From RGIG5612 sp045598285 (GTDB lineage: Bacteria; Bacillota; Clostridia; Lachnospirales; Lachnospiraceae), in NCBI GenBank assembly GCA_045598285.1, contig JAZLLU010000028.1, positions 1 through 59,651 on the forward strand: 59,651 nucleotides of DNA, given 5' to 3'. Positions 34,483 to 40,977 of this stretch are shown here, in pieces (positions within the stretch are counted from its first letter, which is position 1; the number at the start of each line of letters is the position of its first letter). Position numbers and translations under genes: made by a program. Below the pieces are notes generated by a model, which worked only from the letters and a program-made list of their open reading frames with translations, was not told the DNA's origin and did no database searches.

Positions 34483-34546
34483 CTTAGTAGTAGAAGCAGT
34501 GCGATTTGTGGATTATCGGCTTTTTTGTGAAGAAGTATAAAGAATG

Positions 34547-34571
34547 AGGACAACGAAAAGTTGTCCTTTTT
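34547..34571 (+). terminator. Rho-independent terminator
   Basis: AGGACAAC, loop GAAAA, GTTGTCCT, then T run. It separates the PD-(D/E)XK gene from the toxin-antitoxin-like pair. Confidence 0.85.
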
Positions 34572-34586
34572 CAAAAAACAGTGACA

Positions 34587-34615
34587 TTGACACTATAACG
34601 CTATACCGTTATAAT
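34587..34615 (+). promoter_or_regulatory. perfect consensus promoter with central operator
   Basis: TTGACA (34587-34592), 17-bp spacer, TATAAT (34610-34615). Within it lie TATAACG (34594-34600) and CGTTATA (34607-34613), a 7-bp inverted repeat spanning spacer and -10. The arrangement fits tight repression by the XRE protein encoded next. Confidence 0.85.
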
Positions 34616-34635
34616 TACTAAAACGAGGTGATGCG

Positions 34636-35205
34636 ATGACTATTAAAGAAATTATTAAAAAGAAAAATATGTCTGTTTATAAATTGTCGAAAAAAAGCGG
34701 GGTTCCATATACTACTGTAAATGAAATTTGCAATGAAAAGGTGCAAATAGAAAAATGTAGTGTTGAAACTATTTATCGAATTGCGAAGGCGCTAGAGGTT
34801 TCAATGGAAGAGATTTTAGATCAATATTTTATTAAACGGAGTGATTTCGAAAATTTCAAAAGTACAATTTGCCATCGGGTAAAAGAAATGGGCGATGTTG
34901 ATTTTATAATAAAAACTCTTGAAGATAAAGAAATTAGGGTTTTTTATGAACGCAAGTGGTATCCAGAAAGTTTATATTTATTAGCAATGCTTGATTATTT
35001 GAGCAAGGAAAATAATATTCCTATTTGTAATGAGTACGACGATATAAGAAATTGCAAATTAGAAACTCCTCTTTACCCTACAAGTGTTCTTGCAATGTCG
35101 GCTGCAGCTAAGAATGATAAGGCTAAAAAGCAAGCATTAAAATCCGCTATCCCTGAATTTTTGCGTTTTAACATTGTCGAAAACGAGGTAAGAAATGTCA
35201 TTTGA
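34636..35205 (+). CDS. XRE-type regulator, probable antitoxin
   Basis: This 189-residue protein has an N-terminal helix-turn-helix (about 1-62, IIKKKNMSVYKLSKKSGVPY, then TTVNEICNEK). An unfamiliar C-terminal domain contains YPESLYLLAMLDYLSKENN. Related pairs with a DUF6036/AbiEii-type nucleotidyltransferase are type IV-like or MenA/MenT-like toxin-antitoxin systems. The gene overlaps the nucleotidyltransferase gene by 11 bases and has a repressible-looking promoter with an inverted repeat. GAGGTG precedes the ATG. It probably represses its own operon and counters the partner. Confidence 0.72.
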   Translation: MTIKEIIKKKNMSVYKLSKKSGVPYTTVNEICNEKVQIEKCSVETIYRIAKALEVSMEEILDQYFIKRSDFENFKSTICHRVKEMGDVDFIIKTLEDKEIRVFYERKWYPESLYLLAMLDYLSKENNIPICNEYDDIRNCKLETPLYPTSVLAMSAAAKNDKAKKQALKSAIPEFLRFNIVENEVRNVI

Positions 35206-35953
35206 TGAAAAAATAGAATTCACAAAAGAAAATATAGATACATATTTAAAAGAAATAGCAAAAGAATATCGTAAGCAAATTGGAAAAAAATTACCTGCAG
35301 AAATGATTCTAATAGGTGGCGCATCTGTGTTGATTAATTATGGTTTTCGAGAAATGACTATAGATATTGATGCAGAAATACAAGCGGCATCGGTTATGAA
35401 AGATGTAATTAATAATGTGGGAAATAAATATAATCTTCCTAAAGGTTGGATAAACGATGACTTTAAGAAAACAAATTCTTATTCATCTAAACTACGGCAA
35501 TATGCAAAACATTATAAAGAATTTTCTAATGTACTAGAAGTTTACACAATTGATTCGGAATACCTTATTGCGATGAAACTTAAATCGGGCAGAATATATA
35601 AAAGCGATTTTTCAGATATTCTTGGAATACTAGCGGAACATGAAAAGGCAGGAAAACCGCTTGACCTAGAAACTATTAAGAAAGCGGTAAAAGATTTGTA
35701 TGGGAAATGGAGTTCTCTTTCAAAAGAATCGCAAAACTTTATTAACAATGTTATGAACGATGGACATTTTAGTAAATTATATAACCAAATATCACGTAAA
35801 GAAAATGATAATAAATTGGTATTGTTAAAATTTGAAAAAGACTACCCAGAAGTTCTAAAAGAAAGCAATGTTAATCAGTTAGCAAGTAAAATTCAAAGAG
35901 AAGAAAACACAGAAAACATTCTTACTGTTTTGCGAAAAAAACGCAAAACATAA
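35195..35953 (+). CDS. DUF6036/AbiEii-like nucleotidyltransferase, probable toxin
   Basis: This 252-residue protein has a nucleotidyltransferase signature, MILIGGASVLINYGF, then REMTIDIDAEI. GG-x-S and the D-x-D motif position the nucleotide and metal. YLIAMKLKSGR, then SDFSDILGIL, is also typical of DUF6036. The C-terminal third is charged and helical. Related toxins add nucleotides to tRNA or other targets. It overlaps the XRE gene and shares its promoter. The catalytic Asp residues are present, so it is probably active. Assignment to a specific system is not certain. Confidence 0.7.
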   Translation: MSFDEKIEFTKENIDTYLKEIAKEYRKQIGKKLPAEMILIGGASVLINYGFREMTIDIDAEIQAASVMKDVINNVGNKYNLPKGWINDDFKKTNSYSSKLRQYAKHYKEFSNVLEVYTIDSEYLIAMKLKSGRIYKSDFSDILGILAEHEKAGKPLDLETIKKAVKDLYGKWSSLSKESQNFINNVMNDGHFSKLYNQISRKENDNKLVLLKFEKDYPEVLKESNVNQLASKIQREENTENILTVLRKKRKT

Positions 35954-36044
35954 ATTTGTGATATCAGTAATATTTTTCCCAAACATCCCCTCTGTCAGCG
36001 AGGTCTTTTGCTGGAATTTCGTCATTAGAACCTATTTCTAGGAT

Positions 36045-36117
36045 AAATCAGAAAGGAAGTCCACCAAAAATATCAATTTGACTTCAAAACATAGACTTCC
36101 TCTCCGATTTAGTAGCT
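36045..36117 (-). repeat. 73-bp hairpin element, downstream copy
   Basis: The arms 36045-36061 and 36094-36110 form a 17-bp stem. Read on the minus strand, the two mismatches become G-U pairs, so the RNA would be formed from that strand. A near-identical copy lies at 37274-37346, and a partial copy (36141-36171) forms the last codons and stop of the endonuclease gene. Confidence 0.7.
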
Positions 36118-36144
36118 TTTTCAGCTGCGGCTGCGCCGTCAAAC

Positions 36145-37128
36145 TCAAAACATAGACTTCCTTTCCGATTTGAACAATTTTTCATAAACCTCTTTTCGTT
36201 GTTTTTTGTAAGCTTCAAGCAAATCTTTTTTAGCCGGCATCTTTAATTGATTTCTAATAACTCCTGCAATATTTTCTATGGCAGCAAATGTTTTGATGTT
36301 ATTAGGTGTCACGACTATGCATTGCCATCCCGAATCCTTAAAAGAAGTTACGCGGTTTGCGTCGTTGTAAAATACAATGTCATTGTTGTGGACAGCTTTG
36401 CTATTGTATTCAACCACCAATTTCTTTTTGCGCCATGCTAAATCACCGCAAATCTCGGCAACGCCCATTAGCGCTCGCCCGCGCTTCGAAAGATTAACGG
36501 CGCCATTCATCTCTATTCCGCTAAGTCCATATCCGCCTCGTCGTATAGACAGCCCCAAAATAATTGCAAGCTTTGTCTCCATCGGAGAGTTTGAAGAATC
36601 CAGAACATATTTCGCAGCACGAATTGCTTTGGCGCTCCCGTGCATGTGGTTACTGCTTTTTGCATATGCAATAATTTGTTTTGGTGTAGTTAAAACAATA
36701 CGCTTAGCCTGACCGAATTTTTCGTTTGGGTCAGCATAATACTTTGAACAAAGGTCAAATCCTAAACAAACTAGACTTACAAAATCCAAATGTCGAGCCG
36801 CCTGCAAAAAAGTAAGTTCTGGACATGCAACATACACTTCAAGATTTGGAATCTTAAAGAAACTGTTCGGTGGAAAAGGTGCTTTTTGGTTCCAGGTTGT
36901 GTAATATTTTCCGACATGTGTTCGATTTATGTTGTTGGAAAGAAGCGACAATGGTAACGGAAGCGAAAAGCGTTCTGCCGCGATTCGAGCAGCATTTGCA
37001 GACACCTTATATTCGGATGGCAAGTCGGTGAGCATGTGATTATTAAATGTGTAGTTATAATGTGTTGGGAAGCCACTCCTCCAAAACTCTGCCGCTGAAG
37101 GATAAATGATTGGCGTAATGATAGACAT
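36145..37128 (-). CDS. DUF559-like endonuclease-domain protein
   Basis: In this 327-residue protein, an N-terminal region with HTH-like and AbiEi-like character (SANAARIAAERFSLPLPLSL) is followed by a C-terminal PD-(D/E)XK (DUF559/Vsr-like) domain. That domain has GDLAWRKKKLVVEYNSKAVH, NDANRVTSFKDSGWQCIVVT and IRNQLKM. In the family the Asp, Glu (E-Y) and His positions are catalytic; D, E and H are all present. Function is unproven; relatives occur near mobile or defence genes. AGAAAGGAC precedes the ATG. The last codons (ERKSMF-stop) come from a copy of the hairpin element that flanks the gene. Confidence 0.68.
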   Translation of the reverse strand: MSIITPIIYPSAAEFWRSGFPTHYNYTFNNHMLTDLPSEYKVSANAARIAAERFSLPLPLSLLSNNINRTHVGKYYTTWNQKAPFPPNSFFKIPNLEVYVACPELTFLQAARHLDFVSLVCLGFDLCSKYYADPNEKFGQAKRIVLTTPKQIIAYAKSSNHMHGSAKAIRAAKYVLDSSNSPMETKLAIILGLSIRRGGYGLSGIEMNGAVNLSKRGRALMGVAEICGDLAWRKKKLVVEYNSKAVHNNDIVFYNDANRVTSFKDSGWQCIVVTPNNIKTFAAIENIAGVIRNQLKMPAKKDLLEAYKKQRKEVYEKLFKSERKSMF

Positions 37129-37216
37129 AGAAAGTCCTTTCTGAATTTTCGCAGAAACGCGATAAGATAATTAACTGGATTTTATAGTAAATTCATATTT
37201 TGTGCAAGTGCTTAGT

Positions 37217-37272
37217 CCAGGACATGCCCCGCCAGGACATGCCCCGCCAGAACATGCCCCGCCAAAACATAA
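37217..37272. repeat. 15-bp tandem repeat, 3.8 units
   Basis: The unit CCAGGACATGCCCCG repeats at 37217, 37232 and 37247 (the last with one change), then a partial unit follows from 37262. There are no spacers. It lies directly beside the upstream hairpin element copy and may be a slippage-prone site. Confidence 0.85.
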
Positions 37273-37273
37273 C

Positions 37274-37346
37274 AAATCAGAAAGGAAGTCCACCAAAAAT
37301 ATCAATTTGACTTCAAACCATAGACTTCCTCTTCGATTTAGTAGCT
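37274..37346 (-). repeat. 73-bp hairpin element, upstream copy
   Basis: The arms 37274-37290 and 37323-37339 pair in the same way as the copy at 36045-36117. The loop sequence is nearly identical, and the flank AGTAGCT is shared. The two copies are direct repeats bracketing the endonuclease gene. Confidence 0.7.
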
Positions 37347-37381
37347 TCTACAGTATTTGACATCGGCGATGCTATCATAAA

Positions 37382-37421
37382 CGAACACACGTTCGACAAA
37401 ACGCAAGCTATATGATATAAT
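37382..37421 (+). promoter_or_regulatory. LexA/DinR (SOS) box and promoter of the repair operon
   Basis: CGAACACACGTTCG (37382-37395) fits the Gram-positive SOS box CGAAC-N4-GTTCG exactly. It overlaps the -35 TTCGAC (37392-37397), 18 bp before TATAAT (37416-37421). LexA binding here would block polymerase. Confidence 0.85.
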
Positions 37422-37456
37422 TTGAAGTACCAATTTTATGTCGCAATTGAGGGGAA

Positions 37457-38722
37457 ATGGAAGATATACAAAGACATTACATTTGCATAGATTTGAAGAG
37501 CTTTTATGCTTCGGTGGAGTGCGTGGAAAGAGGACTAGATCCGATGACTACGAACTTAGTTGTTGCTGACCCGACGCGCACCGAAAAGACTATTTGCCTT
37601 GCCGTTTCGCCGTCGATGAAAGCGCTCGGGGTCCCGGGAAGAGCACGTGTTTTTCAAATTCCAAAAAATATAAAATACATTATGGCGCCACCGAGGATGA
37701 AACTATACCTCGACTATAGTGCGCGAATTTACGATATCTATCTTCGCTACATCGCGCCGGAAGATATTCATGTTTACTCAGTCGATGAAGCATTCATGGA
37801 TGTGACGCATTATCTTTCTTTATACAATCTATCTCCAAAAGAATTAGTCTTAAAAATTTTGGATGACATAAGAAATGAGCTCGGACTTTATGCGACGGGT
37901 GGAATTGGAACGAACCTTTATCTTGCAAAGATTGCGCTTGATATTATGGCGAAACATGCGCCGGATTTTATTGGGGAACTTACCGAAGAAAGTTTTAAGG
38001 AAAAACTTTGGGACCATCAACCGCTTACTGATTTTTGGATGATAGGTAAAGGAACGGAGGCTCGCCTTGAAAACGTTGGCATTCGAACTATGAAAGATAT
38101 TGCGATGGCGGACGAACATTTGCTTTTTAGGTTGTTTGGAGTTAACGCAGAACTTATTATGGACCATGCGTGGGGGATAGAGCCGACCACGATAGAAGAT
38201 ATAAAAAATTACAAAACAAAATCAACTTCAATTTCAAGTGGACAGGTCCTTTCTAGGGATTATAATTATAATGAGATGCGCTTAATCGTAAAAGAAATGA
38301 GTGAGTTGTTAGCGCTAAGCCTTGTTAAAGAACACAAGATTACGAACAATGTCGCACTAACGCTTGGCTTTGCTTATAACTCGGGGCAAAAGCCCCTTAG
38401 TGCGAGCGAAACGCTTAGCGTTGTTACAAGTTCAAACAGAATTTTAACAGAGGCGCTGATGAATGTTTTTGATAGGATTGCAGACCCGAACCTTTACTAT
38501 CGCAGGGCGTATATTTATTTTAATAACCTGCAGGATGAAGAATATGAGCAGTACGACATATTTACTAATCCGGAAGAAATGAAAAAGGATAGGGCTTTGC
38601 AAAGAGCGGCGCTCGAGATTCAAGATAAGTTCGGAAAGAATGCGATTCTTAAAGGGATGAACTTAAACGAGTCGGCGACAACGATAGAGAGGAACGGCCA
38701 GATTGGAGGGCATAAAGGATGA
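37457..38722 (+). CDS. Y-family DNA polymerase (UvrX/DinB-like)
   Basis: This 421-residue translesion polymerase has ICIDLKSFYASVECVERGLD (first metal Asp, steric gate region) and VYSVDEAFMDVT (S-x-DE catalytic Asp-Glu). GIGTNLYLAKIALDIMA and a C-terminal little-finger domain follow. It copies past damaged bases. The SOS box and the YolD-like partner gene point to the UvrX subgroup rather than to housekeeping DinB. GAGGGG lies before the ATG at 37457. The stop overlaps the YolD-like start by four bases. A C-terminal clamp-binding motif is not obvious. Confidence 0.88.
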   Translation: MEDIQRHYICIDLKSFYASVECVERGLDPMTTNLVVADPTRTEKTICLAVSPSMKALGVPGRARVFQIPKNIKYIMAPPRMKLYLDYSARIYDIYLRYIAPEDIHVYSVDEAFMDVTHYLSLYNLSPKELVLKILDDIRNELGLYATGGIGTNLYLAKIALDIMAKHAPDFIGELTEESFKEKLWDHQPLTDFWMIGKGTEARLENVGIRTMKDIAMADEHLLFRLFGVNAELIMDHAWGIEPTTIEDIKNYKTKSTSISSGQVLSRDYNYNEMRLIVKEMSELLALSLVKEHKITNNVALTLGFAYNSGQKPLSASETLSVVTSSNRILTEALMNVFDRIADPNLYYRRAYIYFNNLQDEEYEQYDIFTNPEEMKKDRALQRAALEIQDKFGKNAILKGMNLNESATTIERNGQIGGHKG

Positions 38723-38955
38723 GCCCTTGGTACTGGATCGACAAGTTGATGAGCGAGATAAGAAATAGAAGGCCCGACAACATAAGACCAAAGATGCCAG
38801 TAAGCGAAAGAGCAAAGCAGTTCGCTCCCTTCGCTGCGCTTGGCAGAATGGATAAAGCCTTAGACGAAGTTCGCGAAGGACACGATATCGGTGACCCCGA
38901 CCGCGAGCGCATCCTCGACGATATTGAAGATGAACAAATTTATTTTACATTCTGA
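38719..38955 (+). CDS. YolD-like protein
   Basis: This 78-residue protein has the YolD signature RPKMPVSERAKQFAPFAALG. YolD-like proteins are encoded beside UvrX-type polymerases in Firmicutes and plasmids and are induced by DNA damage; their exact role is unclear. GGAGGG lies upstream inside the polymerase gene. It overlaps the polymerase gene by four bases and uvrB by 26 bases, so it sits in the middle of a tightly packed operon. Confidence 0.75.
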   Translation: MSPWYWIDKLMSEIRNRRPDNIRPKMPVSERAKQFAPFAALGRMDKALDEVREGHDIGDPDRERILDDIEDEQIYFTF

Positions 38956-40975
38956 ATACGAGCCAACAGGAGATCAACCACAAGCAATCCAAAAACTCGT
39001 GGACGGCTTTAAGGCCGGCAACCAATTTGAAACCCTCCTTGGCGTAACAGGTTCCGGAAAAACCTTCGCAATGGCGAACGTTATAAAGGAGCTTAATAAA
39101 CCTACGCTTGTAATCGCCCACAACAAAACCTTAGCTGGTCAGCTCTATAGTGAATTCAAAGAATTCTTTCCTGAGAACGCAGTTGAATATTTTATTAGTT
39201 ACTATGACTATTACCAGCCGGAGGCTTATGTGCCATCGACTGATACATATATCGAAAAAGATTCAGCAATCAACAATGAAATAGATAGACTTCGCCACTC
39301 GGCAACAACGTCGCTCGTAGAAAGAAAAGATGTAATTATTATTGCTTCCGTTTCATGTATCTACGGCATTGGCGATCCCGAAGAGTATGCGCGTATGTGC
39401 GTTTCTTTAAGGCCGGGTATGAAAAAAGATAGAGATGAAGTAATAAAAGAGTTGATTGAAATTCAGTACGACCGAAACGACATGGATTTTCAGCGTGGCA
39501 CATTCAGAGTGCATGGCGATGTAATCGAAGTTCTCCCGGTTGTTACAGAAAAGAACGCAATCCGCATAGAATTTTTCGGTGATGAAGTTGACCGCATTAC
39601 ACAAATAGATGTGCTAACAGGAGAGATAAAAGCACGTATGGAACATGTTGCGATACTTCCTGCATCGTACTACGTCGTTCCGCAAGAGCGCATGCAAACA
39701 GCGCTTGTTAATATTGCAAAAGAGTTGGAAACCCAAGTCGCTTACTTTAGAAGCGAAGATAAACTTTTAGAGGCGCAAAGAATTTATGAGCGTACAAACT
39801 TCGATATGGAGATGCTTCGTGAGACGGGCATATGCTCCGGAATCGAAAATTATTCAAGGCATCTAACTGGTCTAGCTCCTGGCGAGGCACCAGCATGTTT
39901 AATCGATTTCTTCAAAGATGATTTTCTAATAATAATAGATGAGTCGCATATGACAATTCCGCAAATCGGAGCTATGTATAATGGCGACCGTTCTAGAAAA
40001 GAAACACTTGTTAATTATGGCTTTAGACTTCCGTCGGCGCTCGATAATAGACCACTTAAATTCGAAGAGTTTGAAAGTAAAATCGACCAGATGCTTTTTG
40101 TTTCTGCCACACCAGGTAAATACGAGGCGGAACATGAGCTACTAAGAGCGGAACAGATAATTAGGCCAACAGGTTTACTAGACCCAGAGGTAATCGTTAA
40201 GCCGGTTAAAGGGCAAATCGATGATTTGCTTTCAGAAATAAATAAAGAAATCGAAAACGGAAATAAAGTTTTAGTTACGACGCTGACAAAGAAGATGGCC
40301 GAGGACCTTACCGATTATTTGAAAGAGGCGGGCGTTAGAGTTCGCTACTTACACTCTGATATTGCGGCGCTCGAGAGGACTGAAATTATTCGGGACATGC
40401 GACTAGATGTTTTTGATGTTTTGGTTGGAATTAACTTGCTAAGAGAGGGCTTAGATATTCCGGAAATTTCGTTAGTTGCAATTTTAGATGCAGACAAGGA
40501 AGGCTTCTTAAGAAGTGAAACTTCGCTTATCCAAACGATAGGAAGAGCTTCGAGAAACGCGTCGGGACATGTTATAATGTATGCAGACACGATTACAAAA
40601 TCTATGCAGGTTGCTATCGACGAGACGAATAGACGCCGAAGCATCCAGATGGCTTACAACGAAGAGCACGGCATTACGCCGACGACTATAAAGAAAGCAG
40701 TAAGGGATTTAATTAGCATCACGAAGGAAGCTACTCAGGTTAGTGCACGGCTGGAAAAAGATCCTGAGTCCATGACGAAGGATGAAATTGAAAAACTTAT
40801 TGCCAAGGTTGAAAAGCAGATGCGTAAGGCGGCAGCAGATTTAGATTTCGAAAGCGCAGCTTCGCTAAGAGATCAGATGCTTGAACTTAAAGAACATTTA
40901 GTAGAGTCTGACCCGATGACTAGAAATAAACGTAAGAAAAATACTAAGAAAAGAATAGAGAGAAAGTCTAAATAA
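38930..40975 (+). CDS. uvrB: excinuclease ABC subunit B
   Basis: This 681-residue UvrB has FILHSEYEPTGDQPQAIQKL at the start, Walker A GVTGSGKT, the beta-hairpin region YYDYYQPEAYVP, helicase motifs (IIDESHMTIPQ, QTIGRASRN) and a C-terminal UVR domain (MRKAAADLDFESAASLRDQM). It verifies damage and loads UvrC. I chose the ATG at 38930 because the protein then starts as other UvrB proteins do. A start at 38891 would lie deep inside the YolD-like gene. It is probably translated by coupling. uvrA follows two bases after its stop. Confidence 0.96.
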   Translation: MNKFILHSEYEPTGDQPQAIQKLVDGFKAGNQFETLLGVTGSGKTFAMANVIKELNKPTLVIAHNKTLAGQLYSEFKEFFPENAVEYFISYYDYYQPEAYVPSTDTYIEKDSAINNEIDRLRHSATTSLVERKDVIIIASVSCIYGIGDPEEYARMCVSLRPGMKKDRDEVIKELIEIQYDRNDMDFQRGTFRVHGDVIEVLPVVTEKNAIRIEFFGDEVDRITQIDVLTGEIKARMEHVAILPASYYVVPQERMQTALVNIAKELETQVAYFRSEDKLLEAQRIYERTNFDMEMLRETGICSGIENYSRHLTGLAPGEAPACLIDFFKDDFLIIIDESHMTIPQIGAMYNGDRSRKETLVNYGFRLPSALDNRPLKFEEFESKIDQMLFVSATPGKYEAEHELLRAEQIIRPTGLLDPEVIVKPVKGQIDDLLSEINKEIENGNKVLVTTLTKKMAEDLTDYLKEAGVRVRYLHSDIAALERTEIIRDMRLDVFDVLVGINLLREGLDIPEISLVAILDADKEGFLRSETSLIQTIGRASRNASGHVIMYADTITKSMQVAIDETNRRRSIQMAYNEEHGITPTTIKKAVRDLISITKEATQVSARLEKDPESMTKDEIEKLIAKVEKQMRKAAADLDFESAASLRDQMLELKEHLVESDPMTRNKRKKNTKKRIERKSK

Positions 40976-40977
40976 GT

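Noticed and set aside
37217..37272. CRISPR-like repeat array
   Set aside because: The units are directly adjacent with no spacers and only about four copies, so it is a simple tandem repeat.
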